Shown: one piece after another, positions 42,892 through 51,806 of the stretch
How positions within the stretch are numbered: position 1 is the first letter of the stretch
Layout: the number at the start of each line of letters is the position of its first letter
Source of the DNA: Clostridiales bacterium
Lineage (GTDB): Bacteria; Bacillota; Clostridia; Christensenellales; CAG-138
Assembly: GCA_004554165.1 (NCBI GenBank)
Contig: SFNQ01000003.1
Coordinates: forward strand, 1-64,000
DNA length: 64,000 bases
Direction: 5' to 3'
Notes under the pieces: model-generated
What the model was told of the DNA's origin: nothing
What the model saw: the letters and a program-made list of their open reading frames with translations, nothing else
The model's database searches: none
Made by a program: the position numbers and the translations under genes

Positions 42892-43452
42892 ATGACGGAA
42901 GCGCGTTCTTCCACTTCATCAGTCGTGCGCGAGGGGAGCTCCCAAAAACGGATGCCTCCCCTCGTCCCGGTTTTCGCGCTGTTGCTGGCCTGCCTTGCCG
43001 CGGCGGTTCTGTTTCTGCCGCTTGAAAAGCAGCTGGTGATCGCCGACTATTACAGCGGCAGCATCCTCCTCTGTCTCCCCCTTTCCGATGGCGAAGAATT
43101 CTCCATCCGCTTTCTCCACTCCGTCAATCTGTCCGACGTGACGGACCGGATCGCGCGCCAGGGCGACCTGCTGGTTTGCCGCGCAACGCTCTTTACGGCC
43201 TACGGCGCCGGAATTCCGGATCTTTCCGACGGCATCGGCACAGAGTTTTCAAAGACGGAGGAGGGCTTCCTTCTTTCCGGCATCGACAAGGCGCAGCGTG
43301 AAATCCCTATCCTGTTGCAGGAGGTTCCGAATCACCGACTGCTCTATCGCGGCCGGGAGATCAATCTGCTTTCGCGCTTTTCGTCCGGCACGCTCATCGT
43401 GCTGCGTATGCAGCGGGTTTCGCTCTGGAACCGGCTGACCCATTCCCCCTGA
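42892..43452 (+). CDS. DUF1850 TRAP-associated protein
   Basis: 186 residues with one N-terminal membrane helix (PVFALLLACLAAAVLFLPLE) and a compact outer domain containing FSIRFLHSVNLSDVTDR. DUF1850 proteins are found almost only in TAXI-TRAP operons, between the binding protein and the permease, exactly as here. Their task is unknown, perhaps assembly or substrate loading. The start at 42892 lies 15 bases after the binding protein's stop. The first 20 residues are Ser/Arg-rich. Confidence 0.8.
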   Translation: MTEARSSTSSVVREGSSQKRMPPLVPVFALLLACLAAAVLFLPLEKQLVIADYYSGSILLCLPLSDGEEFSIRFLHSVNLSDVTDRIARQGDLLVCRATLFTAYGAGIPDLSDGIGTEFSKTEEGFLLSGIDKAQREIPILLQEVPNHRLLYRGREINLLSRFSSGTLIVLRMQRVSLWNRLTHSP

Positions 43453-43473
43453 TTCTTGGTTGGAGGTGACTCA

Positions 43474-45717
43474 ATGGCAATTTTCAAAAAGAAAGGAACA
43501 AAGCAAACGGGAAAAAAAGCGGGCGATTCCCTGCTCGCGGTCAATACGGCCGGCATGAGCGAGGAGGAAATCGCAAAGCTGGAAGCGGAGGCCGTGCTTG
43601 AAAAGTACGACAAGGAATCCGCCTATCGCAACAGGCTGCCCATGCCGCTGAACCGGATGATCTCCATCATCCTGATCGCGTTCTCTCTGTTCCAGCTCTA
43701 CACCACCATCTGGACGATTCCGATCCAGATCCTGCGACCGATGCATCTTGCCTTCGCGTTGCTGCTGGTATATCTGCTGTATCCGGCCAAGCGCGGCCTG
43801 CGCAAGGACCAGATTCCCTGGTATGACTGGATTCTCGCCGCCCTTGCCTTTGCCTGCGTAATGTATCTGCCGCTGAATTACGAGTATGTCATCAAAAACG
43901 TTGGCAACTTCAACGCCTTTGACATCGCCGTCGGCATTCTTGGCATTTTGCTGTTGATGGAAGCCTGCCGCCGCGTCGTGGGCGTGCCGATTCTGATCAT
44001 CGTCACGCTGTTCCTGGCCTATGCCTTCCTCGGACACCTGATTCCGGGCACTTACGGCATTCGCCAGCTCAAGCTCCGGCAGATCGTCAACCACATGTAC
44101 TTTACCACCAACGGCGTGTTCAGCTCCCCCATCGGCGTATCGGCCACCTTCATCTTCCTTTTCGTCATGTTCGGCTCCTTCCTGGAAAAGACGGGCGTGG
44201 GCAAGCTGTTCATCGATATTGCAAACGCCGTTGCCGGCAAATACATCGGCGGGCCGGCAAAGGTTGCGGTCATCGCTTCCGCGCTGGAGGGCACGGTATC
44301 GGGAAGCTCCGTAGCGAACACCGTGGGCTCGGGGTCCTTCACCATTCCCGCCATGAAGCGGCTGGGCTACAGGCCGGAGTTTGCGGGCGCGGTTGAGGCC
44401 GCTGCCAGCACCGGCGGACAGATTATGCCGCCCATTATGGGCGCGGCCGCGTTCCTGATGGCCGAGAGCACAGGCATTCCCTATGCCACCGTGGTCAAAA
44501 GCGCCATCATTCCCGCCATTCTCTATTTTTCGGGCATTCTCATCAGCGTACACCACGAGGCGAGAAAGATCGGCCTTCGCGGCATGCCCGCCGAAGAGAT
44601 TCCCAAGCTGGGCCCCATTCTCAAGGAGCGCGGTCATCTGCTGCTGGCCCTGGCGGTGATGATCTACATGCTCGGCAGCAAGGTCACGCCCTCCTATGCG
44701 GCGCTCGGCGCGATCCTGACCTCGCTTATGGCCTACAGCATCCGCTGGCTGTCGCTGGCGCCCGTAGCCATCATGGTGCTGGCGATGAACGCGCAGGACT
44801 GGTTCCCCGGTCTGCTGGCGCAGCTGGGCATAACGGTGGTTCCCTTCACCACCTATGCGCCCATCGCCATCGCCGTCTGGCTTGTCATCGCGCTGATCGC
44901 CAACTGGAAGAGAGGTCCCCGCATTAAGGATAAGCTGGGCTTCGACCCCATGGATGTGGTGGACGCGCTGAAAAACGGCGCGCGGAACGTCCTTGCCGTC
45001 TGCATTGCCTGCGCCATGGCGGGCATGATCGTCGGCACCGTGACGCTGACCGGCCTGGGACTTAAGCTGGCCACCGGACTTGCCGCCCTTGCCGGCAACA
45101 GCATCTACCTCATGATGTTCTTCACCATGCTGGCCTCCATCGTGCTGGGCATGGGCGTACCCACCACGGCGAACTATCTTATCACCTCCACCATCTGCGC
45201 GCCCGCGCTGATTTCCATGCTCATGGCGCGCGGCGGCGTTTCGGAGGCCACCCTTGCCATGACCATGAGCGCACACCTGTTCGTGTTCTACTTCGGCATT
45301 GTAGCGGATATCACGCCGCCGGTGGCCCTCGCCGCCATGGCAGGCTCCGCAATCGCAAAGGGAGAGCCGTTCAAGACCGGCGTGACCGCCACGCGGATCG
45401 CCATCGGCGCGTTCATTGTGCCCTATATCTTTGTGCTGAATCCCTCCATGCTGATGATCGGCGCAGGCATCGGCGACATTCTCCTGAACGTGTTCACGGC
45501 GCTGCTGGGCATGTACGCGCTCTCCGGCGGCCTTGCCGGTTTTGTGCAGGATGACTGCACCTGGTATGAGCGCATCATCCTCATCGGCGGCGGTATCGCC
45601 ATGATTATCCCCGGTCTGATGACGGACGTTGTCGGCCTTGCCGTTGTGGGCGCAGTCTGGATTTGGCAAAAGCTGCGCGCCAAGCGAAAGAGCGCCGCAG
45701 CCTTCCCGGCGGATTAA
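43474..45717 (+). CDS. fused TRAP permease (DctQM fusion)
   Basis: 747 residues, the fusion of the small 4-helix and large 12-helix TRAP subunits. An N-terminal soluble, Lys-rich segment (MAIFKKKGTKQTGKKAGDS) precedes the first helices; then ILRPMHLAFALLLVYLLYPA, GSFLEKTGVGKLFIDIANAV, SGSSVANTVGSGSFTIPAMK and the late GMGVPTTANYLITSTICAPA are signature segments of the large subunit. Sodium-coupled uptake is usual. TTGGAGGTGACTCA sets the start at 43474. After the stop the DNA enters repeat A copy 2 with only a partial stem, so no strong terminator is seen. Confidence 0.9.
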   Translation: MAIFKKKGTKQTGKKAGDSLLAVNTAGMSEEEIAKLEAEAVLEKYDKESAYRNRLPMPLNRMISIILIAFSLFQLYTTIWTIPIQILRPMHLAFALLLVYLLYPAKRGLRKDQIPWYDWILAALAFACVMYLPLNYEYVIKNVGNFNAFDIAVGILGILLLMEACRRVVGVPILIIVTLFLAYAFLGHLIPGTYGIRQLKLRQIVNHMYFTTNGVFSSPIGVSATFIFLFVMFGSFLEKTGVGKLFIDIANAVAGKYIGGPAKVAVIASALEGTVSGSSVANTVGSGSFTIPAMKRLGYRPEFAGAVEAAASTGGQIMPPIMGAAAFLMAESTGIPYATVVKSAIIPAILYFSGILISVHHEARKIGLRGMPAEEIPKLGPILKERGHLLLALAVMIYMLGSKVTPSYAALGAILTSLMAYSIRWLSLAPVAIMVLAMNAQDWFPGLLAQLGITVVPFTTYAPIAIAVWLVIALIANWKRGPRIKDKLGFDPMDVVDALKNGARNVLAVCIACAMAGMIVGTVTLTGLGLKLATGLAALAGNSIYLMMFFTMLASIVLGMGVPTTANYLITSTICAPALISMLMARGGVSEATLAMTMSAHLFVFYFGIVADITPPVALAAMAGSAIAKGEPFKTGVTATRIAIGAFIVPYIFVLNPSMLMIGAGIGDILLNVFTALLGMYALSGGLAGFVQDDCTWYERIILIGGGIAMIIPGLMTDVVGLAVVGAVWIWQKLRAKRKSAAAFPAD

Positions 45718-45776
45718 GACCGGCGGACAATCGTTTCAAAAAAGCGGGACTCCGAAAAAACCGGGGTCCCGCAGCG

Positions 45777-45971
45777 TATGAAAAAAAGCGGCAAGCCGCT
45801 TCATAGTGTCGAAAAAGTGGCTGTACGCCACTTTTTCGAGCTTTCACAGGTTTTGCCTCTCGCATTCGCTCCCGGGCGGCAAAACCCGCAAAGTACGAAA
45901 CCCTCCGGGTTTTCATCCGTTCTGACGCACATGTCATCAGAGCCGGATGGAACATAAGGGGCTGCGGCCCC
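45777..45971. repeat. dispersed multi-hairpin repeat A, copy 2
   Basis: 195 bases with the same order of stems as copy 1: GAAAAAGTGGC / GCCACTTTTTC around TGTAC, then AGGTTTTGCC...GGCAAAACCC, then CCTCCGGGTTTTCATCCGTTC. Differences between copies are often in paired positions, e.g. the loop and the first stem's flank, which suggests the structures matter. Confidence 0.85.
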
Positions 45972-46247
45972 GGGCAATCCCGGGGTGTTTCGTTTTTTGG
46001 GTACTGCGTTCCCGCCGGCGCCCGGCGGCAAGCCGGAAAAGCGCAAAGTCCGGAAAACCGTCCGGGCCGCCTCCCTGACTGGCCCGTCCGAAACGCCTCC
46101 CACGTCCCGGCCTGCAAGCGTTTTTCGGCGCATCGATCCTCAGTCGTCAAAGCCGGGCCCCGTCGCAGCGGAGCGGGGAACCCGCTGCCCCTGGTTTTTC
46201 CGCAGGTTAGGGGATGCGCTTTCTTCGCTCTTTTTTCGCCGGCGGGG

Positions 46248-46373
46248 GCGGGCGGCCCCGGGCGCGGCCGCAGGCCGCGCCTGCTGCGGCGGGCGGGCCG
46301 GACACCACGGCGCAAACGGGGCCCCGGCCCGCCGCAGCCGTTCCGGCCACGGAACCCGGGGCCGCCCCGGCGG
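46248..46373. repeat. GC-rich palindromic repeat B, copy 2
   Basis: About 126 bases, GCGGGCGGCCCCGGGCGCGG to CCCGGGGCCGCCCCGG, with GTTCCGGCCACGGAAC near the right end. Its right edge lies six bases from the stop of the gene at 46,380. Confidence 0.8.
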
Positions 46374-46379
46374 TACGCC

Positions 46380-47933
46380 CTATCCCAGCAGCGCCCGGTT
46401 TCCCCTGCCGCCGACCCAGCCCTCCCGGATCTCGCCGCTGTCCGTATCCACATAGCGAATGTCAGCTTTCCAGGGCGCCATCCAGCCGTAGTAGAAGGCA
46501 TCCCTGCCATAAAAGACCCCCGCCTCCTCCAGCAGCACCTTGCCATTCTTCACGCAGAACAGGAACTCCACTATGCGTCCGTCCGAAAACTCCACGTCAA
46601 GCGTCAGATAGTACTTGTCATACATCGCGTTGAGCGAAACCTCTTTTACGCCTTCCCCGCCGGCCAGCTGCTCTGCGGCGGCGCGCAGCACCTGGCAGGC
46701 AAACCGGATGTCCTCGCCGTCGTATGCCCAGTCCTCCAGGGCGCTTTCCGGGTGCAGCAGAATCGTCGAGCCCATGTCGGTCTGGCCCTCCAGCTCCAGC
46801 AGCGTACCCGTATCCGCAGAGACGGCGATGTTCAGCGCGTTGCCGCTCTGCCTGCCGCGCAGGGCCCAGTAATCCTCCCGCTCGCCGGAAGCGTCGCTGA
46901 AATACTGCGCATCGACCGCGCCCGTGTAGGCCACGCCGGTCAGGCCCTCGTAGAAGGCCGCATAGCGGCGCTTTGCCTCGGCTGCGCCGATTTGCCCGCT
47001 TTTTGCCTCGCCCGGCGTGAAGCTGCGTGGGGACACGGGTTCCAGACTGTCGAAGTTTTCGTATTCCATGATCCAGCGGTCCGCGTCCCGATCAATAAAC
47101 AGCGCCCTTTCTCCGGGCGAAGCGTCCCCCTCCAGGCGCACATAGGTGTTGACTGCAATCCGGGTATCCGGACTCAAAACCAGCAGATGCGTCTCGTCGG
47201 CCTCCGTATACACAAAGACCTCTACGCTGATTCTTCCGTTGATGCGTTGTACTGTGCCAAGGCTGGTGGATACAACCGCCTCCTCCGGCGCCATGGCTTT
47301 CACAAGCGCCTCTGCGCGGGCGAGATAGTCCGAAGGGTTTTCCAGAATCGCCCGCCCCTGCTCTGCGGTCGCCTCCGGCTCTGTGGCCGGATACAGGTTC
47401 TCCTCGCTGTAGCTGAGGAGCTGGACCTTCCCGGTCTCCGCATTGACGGAAGCCGTGAACCCCACGGCGGCAAGGGGCTCCTGGCCTGCATCCGCATCCC
47501 CCGGCGCAACATTGCCGGCCGTGGCCCATGTCTCTTCGATTGTTTCCGTATCGTCCGGCATGTCATGGTGATTGAGAATCCACAGCTTTTCGATTTTTTC
47601 CGGCTCGCCCGGCGACGCCGTGTTGCACTCCCGATACTCGGCCTCGTAATTCTCCGAAAGCCCGGGCAGGCCCAGCAGTTCCGCAAACGCCCGCAGGCGC
47701 GAGAATGCGTCCGCCGCATCCTGCACCGCCCCGGTTGGCAGCGCTGCGCCGGCTTCGCCCGCAGGCGCCGAGCCCGTCTCCAGGGGAACCGCGTTCTCCC
47801 GCTCCACAGGGGAGACCGTCTCCGCCTGCCGCTCCAGGGCGCAGGCAAAGCCCACGCCAAGCGCCGCCGCGCCCAGCACCGCAAGCGTCAGCGCAAGCAG
47901 CAGGGTTTTGTTCCTTGCCACAAACCGTCGCAT
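46380..47933 (-). CDS. exported protein of unknown function, two-component neighbour
   Basis: 517 residues with one N-terminal membrane helix (LLLALTLAVLGAAALGVGFA) and a long external part. I see a repeated strand pattern with WILNHHDMPDD, LLSYSEENLY and TDMGSTILLHPESALED, reminiscent of YpeB/PepSY-like sporulation-germination proteins but without a clear domain match. It is on the same strand as, and 192 bases after, the histidine kinase and may be regulated by it. GAGAGGAGCGGTCAT precedes the ATG at 47933. The C terminus abuts repeat B2. Confidence 0.55.
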   Translation of the reverse strand: MRRFVARNKTLLLALTLAVLGAAALGVGFACALERQAETVSPVERENAVPLETGSAPAGEAGAALPTGAVQDAADAFSRLRAFAELLGLPGLSENYEAEYRECNTASPGEPEKIEKLWILNHHDMPDDTETIEETWATAGNVAPGDADAGQEPLAAVGFTASVNAETGKVQLLSYSEENLYPATEPEATAEQGRAILENPSDYLARAEALVKAMAPEEAVVSTSLGTVQRINGRISVEVFVYTEADETHLLVLSPDTRIAVNTYVRLEGDASPGERALFIDRDADRWIMEYENFDSLEPVSPRSFTPGEAKSGQIGAAEAKRRYAAFYEGLTGVAYTGAVDAQYFSDASGEREDYWALRGRQSGNALNIAVSADTGTLLELEGQTDMGSTILLHPESALEDWAYDGEDIRFACQVLRAAAEQLAGGEGVKEVSLNAMYDKYYLTLDVEFSDGRIVEFLFCVKNGKVLLEEAGVFYGRDAFYYGWMAPWKADIRYVDTDSGEIREGWVGGRGNRALLG

Positions 47934-48125
47934 ATGACCGCTCCTCTCTCCCCCGTTTTGCCTGCGTATCCGCCGTTTCCGCCAACAGCCCCGGCGGGCG
48001 GATGTTCCTCCGCCCCGGCATGCGTTGCCGGTCGCATACCGGCAGCCGTTCTTCTCATCATGTTGCATCACTCCTTCCATACCGACAGCATAGAAGGGAA
48101 ATATGTGGAACTTGCAATGGATTTG

Positions 48126-49262
48126 TCAGGGTTTTGTAAAAACCACCGAGGCTGTGACCCCGCCCGCCGCATTTTCGGAAAAGCGCAATGTCGCGCCGTG
48201 AAGCTGCGCGATCTTATGGCACAGGGGAATCCCGAGGCCGTTGCCTCCGGCGATGCGCGGCGCGGGCTGGTTGGGACGGTTTGCATGCAGGAGCTGCTGC
48301 GCGCTCATGCCGCAGCCCGCATCTTCAACGGAGAAGCCCTGCGCTCCGACCCGCAGCAGCACCGGCGTATCCTCCCCGCTTGCACGCACAGCGTTGCCAA
48401 CCAGATTGTTCACAAGGCTTTGCAAAAGCGCCCGGTCGCCCATGACCACGCAGGGCGTACATTCCGTCCGCAGCGTCGGATACAGCATGGCCGCCTGCTC
48501 CGCAAGCGCGGCAAGCTCCACCCTGGCGCGGTCAATCTCGCCCTCGCGCAGATTGGCCATGATGAGCAGCTTCTCCGTGATGTCGGCAAGGCGGGCGCTT
48601 TCATCGATAATGTACTGGGTGGCGGAGTAGCGTTCCTCCCGGGATGCGTTGGCTGCCTGAAGGTATTCCGCGTAGCCCCGGATTGCGGTCAGGGGTGTGC
48701 GCAGCTCGTGGGCCAGATTATCCACGGGCTTGTTCACCCGCCACATGGTATAGAACAGGCCCACCGTCATGAGCAGGGAGACGGCAAGGCCAATGCCGAC
48801 CAGCATACAGGCCAGCCGCCGGAAATCGGAAAAAACGACGGACACATCCTTGTGCAGCACGAGTACCTCCCCGTCTGCCAGCCGCTCCACAAGGCGCAGC
48901 GCCACCCCGCCGCCGGGCCGGACCAGCCGCATGCGGTAGGCCTCCTCCGCATCATAGCGCAGATAGCCGTCCGGAAGGTTTCCGTAGATGGGTAGGCCGT
49001 CCTGAAACAGGGCGAAGGCAATCCCCCGCTTTGCATAGTTCCCGCCAAAGCGCCGTGCAACCAGCACCCGTTCCTCCGGCCGCACCCGGGAAAAGGCGTT
49101 TTCAAAGGCCGAAGCGATCGCATAGCCCTCGTTGTCGCAGGCGCTGCGGGCAGACTTGAGCGCACCGTGCAGCCAGATCCGCCCCAGCGCAAACAGCCCG
49201 CCATAGAACACCAGCAGGAATAAAAGCAGCGTATAGAGATACGTCTTTTGCCAGACCCTCAC
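48126..49262 (-). CDS. sensor histidine kinase
   Basis: 378 residues. Two membrane helices (about 10-28 and 160-180) flank an external sensing domain of about 130 residues. The H-box is LAHELRTPLTAIRGYAEYLQ; the N-box is LVNNLVGNAVRA; G1 and G2 are VEDAGCGM and GGNGLGIPL. All catalytic parts are present. It starts four bases before the response regulator's end (ATGA), so the two are coupled. The signal is unknown; the neighbours (an exported protein, a D,D-carboxypeptidase) hint at the cell envelope. Confidence 0.87.
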   Translation of the reverse strand: MRVWQKTYLYTLLLFLLVFYGGLFALGRIWLHGALKSARSACDNEGYAIASAFENAFSRVRPEERVLVARRFGGNYAKRGIAFALFQDGLPIYGNLPDGYLRYDAEEAYRMRLVRPGGGVALRLVERLADGEVLVLHKDVSVVFSDFRRLACMLVGIGLAVSLLMTVGLFYTMWRVNKPVDNLAHELRTPLTAIRGYAEYLQAANASREERYSATQYIIDESARLADITEKLLIMANLREGEIDRARVELAALAEQAAMLYPTLRTECTPCVVMGDRALLQSLVNNLVGNAVRASGEDTPVLLRVGAQGFSVEDAGCGMSAQQLLHANRPNQPAPRIAGGNGLGIPLCHKIAQLHGATLRFSENAAGGVTASVVFTKP

Positions 49263-49918
49263 GGTTTCAGATCCTCAAGCCGGTAGCCCACCTTGTATAT
49301 GGTTTTGATACGATCCTCAAAATTCAGTTTTTTCCGCAGCTTTTGGATATGCACGTCCACCGTGCGCGAATCGCCGAGAAAATCCAGGCCCCAGGCCATG
49401 GCCAGGAGCTTTTCCCGCGAAAGCGCAATGTTGCGGTTGAGCACCAGCGTTTCGAGCAGCGAGAATTCCTGCGGCGTCAGCTCAACCTTCTCCCCTGCGA
49501 CGGTGACGCTGTAGCCCTCAAAGTCGATATGGGTTTGATCCAGCCGGTAGGTTCGGTCGGTTTTTTTCGTGCGGCGCAGCACTGCCTGCACCCGCGCCAG
49601 CAGCTCCGGCAGTTCAAAGGGCTTGACGATATAGTCGTCCGCGCCCATGTTCAGCCCGCGCACGCGGTCGTGCAGCCCTCCGCGCGCCGTCAGGCAGATC
49701 ACCGACGAAACGCCCGCGGCCCGCTCCATGACGGCAAAGCCGTCAATGCCCGGCAGCATGAGATCCAGCAGTATCAGATCAAAGGCCCTCTGCTCCAGAA
49801 GCTCCACCGCGCGCTCGCCGCTGCGCGCTATGGTACATTCGTGGCCCGTCAGCGAAAGGTTGCGGTACAGCAGTTCCGCAATCGCCCACTCGTCTTCCAC
49901 GATGAGAATTGTTGCCAT
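49259..49918 (-). CDS. OmpR/PhoB-family response regulator
   Basis: 219 residues. The receiver domain has the acidic pair EDE at 8-10, phospho-acceptor Asp 52 in LILLDLMLPG, the Thr in VICLTARGG and the Lys in YIVKPF. The C-terminal winged helix reads LTPQEFSLLETLVLNRNIAL with recognition helix KLNFEDRIKTIYKVGYRL. It is first in the two-component operon, with the kinase overlapping. No SD sequence is obvious before the ATG: CTGTCC lies between promoter-like AT sequence and the start. Confidence 0.88.
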   Translation of the reverse strand: MATILIVEDEWAIAELLYRNLSLTGHECTIARSGERAVELLEQRAFDLILLDLMLPGIDGFAVMERAAGVSSVICLTARGGLHDRVRGLNMGADDYIVKPFELPELLARVQAVLRRTKKTDRTYRLDQTHIDFEGYSVTVAGEKVELTPQEFSLLETLVLNRNIALSREKLLAMAWGLDFLGDSRTVDVHIQKLRKKLNFEDRIKTIYKVGYRLEDLKP

Positions 49919-50240
49919 GGACAGCCTTTCCCCCCTTTTTTTGTCGAAGGAGAGTATATCAGGAAGTTATTAGGAAGTTGTTACGCCGTTTCAAAAGAAT
50001 TGTGAAAGGAACGCCGCGCTCTGCTGTCATTTTTTCCGGAGGCAGGCCCGGGCGGCCCCGGGCGCGGCCGCAGGCCGCGCCTGCTGCGGCGGGCGGGCCG
50101 GACGCACCGGCGCAAGCGGGGACACCGCCCGCCGCAGCCGTTCCGCTTGCGGAACCCGGGGCCGCCCCCCGGGTTTACTTTCCGCCCTTCTTCTGATAAA
50201 CTCAGAAAACAGAGAACGATCAACCATCCCGGAGGAATCC
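49919..50240. other. 322-base divergent region with repeat B copy 3 and both promoters
   Basis: Between the response regulator (minus) and the carboxypeptidase (plus). Repeat B copy 3 occupies 50,044-50,173. A weak plus promoter, TTTACT-17-TAAACT, lies after it, and a CCCGGAGGAATCC ribosome site at 50,229. On the other side the sequence GAAGTTGTTACG..TATATCAGGAAG is AT-rich and could hold the leftward promoter. Confidence 0.5.
50044..50173. repeat. GC-rich palindromic repeat B, copy 3
   Basis: About 130 bases, AGGCCCGGGCGGCCCCGGGC to GGGGCCGCCCCCCGGG, with GTTCCGCTTGCGGAAC near the right end and a long internal palindrome GGCCGCAGGCCGCGCCTGC. Unlike copies 1 and 2 it lies upstream of a gene. 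Confidence 0.8.
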
Positions 50241-51620
50241 ATGCCGAAAAAATCCCTGCTGGCTTTTCTACTGTGCCTGCTGCTGGCCTGTCCCACTCCC
50301 CTTGCCACGCTGGCCGCCGAGAGCGACATGGACGGCGAGGTGCTGGCGCCCGCCTTTGCCGTGTTTGATCTGGCGGACCCCGAAACCTTCATCTACGCAA
50401 AGAATCCGGACAGGCGCATCTACCCTGCCAGCACCACGAAAATCATGACCTGCATCCTGGCCATCGAGCTGTGCGGGGACCTGAACGAGCCCGTCGAAGT
50501 GCCGGACGTGGCCACGCGCCTCAAGTCCACCAATACCCTCATGGGCCTCAAAAGGGGCGAGGTCCTGCCCCTCATCGACCTGCTCTACGGCATGATGCTC
50601 CCCTCGGGGAACGACGCGGCCATCGCGGTGGCCTACCACTTTGCAGAAGATGTGGAGCAGTTTGCGGTTCTTATGAATGAGAAGGCCGCGGAGCTTGGCA
50701 TGGAGAATACCAACTTTGTCAATGCAAGCGGCGTATTCAAGGGGCAGCACTATTCCACAGCGCGCGATATGGCGCGGCTTTCCGCCTATGCCATGCAGAA
50801 CGAAACCTTCCGCAAAATCGTCTCCACAGGGGAATACACCGTGCCGGCCAATGAAGCCCGCAGCAACGAGCTGCACCTTGTCAACACCAATCGCCTGGTC
50901 TCCGATCCCGAGGATTCCAAATTCTATTACGAATATGCCGTCGGCTGCAAAACCGGCTCCACCGAAAAGGGCGGCAAATGTCTCGTTGCCGCTGCGGAAA
51001 AGGACGGTGTAACGCTGGTTGCGGTGCTGATGGGCGTGCTGGAGGGCGGCGGCAAGAGCGAGCGCATCCGCCGCTGCTTTTCGGATTCCAAAATGATGTT
51101 TGAAACGATTTATGAGACCATGTACGCCACAGTCACGGCGGAGGAGCTGGGGCTCTCCTCCTATCAGGCCGAAACCACGGTGGCTCATTCCCGCCTGAAC
51201 GATCCCGGGAACGGCCTGCTGCAAATGTTCGCCGATTTTTCCGGTCAAAGCGTAACGCTGCCCGGAGAGGTCATCGCGGCCCTGCAAGCGGATTCTTCGC
51301 GCACCACAGCGGAAATCACCTTGCCCGAGGCGGGGGTTTCCGCGCCGGTCAGGGAGGGCGATGTTCTGGGACAGGTCACGCTCTTCTACGGAGATCGCGT
51401 ACTCTTTTCGGGGGAGCTTTTGGCCGCGCGCAGCATTGAAGCCTACGACCCTGCGGACGAGCCCTCGCCAAGTCCCGCGCCAGCGGCCTCGCCCAGCCCC
51501 GCGCCGCAGAACCCGGGGCCGCCAAACCCCGGCTTTCTCCGGTACGGTCTGCTGGCGCTGCCGGTTCTTCTCATTGCCGCAATCCTGATTGCGCTTGTCC
51601 GCCGGCGCAAGCAGCACTGA
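50241..51620 (+). CDS. D-alanyl-D-alanine carboxypeptidase (DacF-like, PBP5 family)
   Basis: 459 residues. After a signal peptide (MPKKSLLAFLLCLLLACPTP) come the three active-site motifs of low-molecular-weight penicillin-binding proteins: PASTTK (SxxK, Ser 64-Lys 67), PSGN at about 122-126 (SxN) and KTGST at about 236 (KTG). A PBP5-type C-terminal domain follows, and a second membrane helix sits near the end (YGLLALPVLLIAAILIALVR) with a basic tail, so the enzyme is anchored at both ends. It trims the last D-Ala from peptidoglycan stems. It ends at a perfect terminator (51,641-51,673). Confidence 0.9.
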   Translation: MPKKSLLAFLLCLLLACPTPLATLAAESDMDGEVLAPAFAVFDLADPETFIYAKNPDRRIYPASTTKIMTCILAIELCGDLNEPVEVPDVATRLKSTNTLMGLKRGEVLPLIDLLYGMMLPSGNDAAIAVAYHFAEDVEQFAVLMNEKAAELGMENTNFVNASGVFKGQHYSTARDMARLSAYAMQNETFRKIVSTGEYTVPANEARSNELHLVNTNRLVSDPEDSKFYYEYAVGCKTGSTEKGGKCLVAAAEKDGVTLVAVLMGVLEGGGKSERIRRCFSDSKMMFETIYETMYATVTAEELGLSSYQAETTVAHSRLNDPGNGLLQMFADFSGQSVTLPGEVIAALQADSSRTTAEITLPEAGVSAPVREGDVLGQVTLFYGDRVLFSGELLAARSIEAYDPADEPSPSPAPAASPSPAPQNPGPPNPGFLRYGLLALPVLLIAAILIALVRRRKQH

Positions 51621-51640
51621 CCCCCCCGGATGGAACAGAC

Positions 51641-51673
51641 CGGCCGCCCATCATACCGATGGGCGGCCGTTTT
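51641..51673 (+). terminator. terminator of the carboxypeptidase gene
   Basis: CGGCCGCCCAT 51641-51651 and ATGGGCGGCCG 51659-51669 form an 11-base perfect stem, followed by TTTTCTTC. Confidence 0.9.
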
Positions 51674-51806
51674 CTTCGGGCGTCTCTCTCCCTTTCTCCG
51701 GCGGCATAGGGCCTCCGCCGCCAGCGTCCGCAAGCCGCAGGCCGCTACCGCCGTTCGGAAGATCGGCGGGTACGCTCCGGGCCAGCGCCCGACCCCGCCC
51801 TCCGCT

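Larger units (their letters stand above)
45718..46379. other. 662-base convergent region with repeat copies A2 and B2
   Basis: A mismatched stem (GCGGGACTCC / GGGGTCCCGC, about 45,743-45,771) follows the TRAP stop, then repeat A copy 2 (45,777-45,971) and repeat B copy 2 (46,248-46,373). About 275 bases between them show nothing I can name. The gene at 46,380 ends at the edge of repeat B2. Confidence 0.6.

Noticed and set aside
47888..48061. 57-codon frame with a good ribosome site overlapping the start of the exported protein gene (46,380-47,933)
   Set aside because: AAGGAGTG precedes its ATG, but the peptide is Ala/Gly/Arg-rich without features and runs out of frame over the real start. 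It could be an upstream regulatory frame, not enough to call.
46752..48995. Very long open frames opposite the histidine kinase and exported protein genes
   Set aside because: They mirror GC-rich genes with strong third-position GC and have no ribosome site or domain. The minus-strand genes carry clear motifs.
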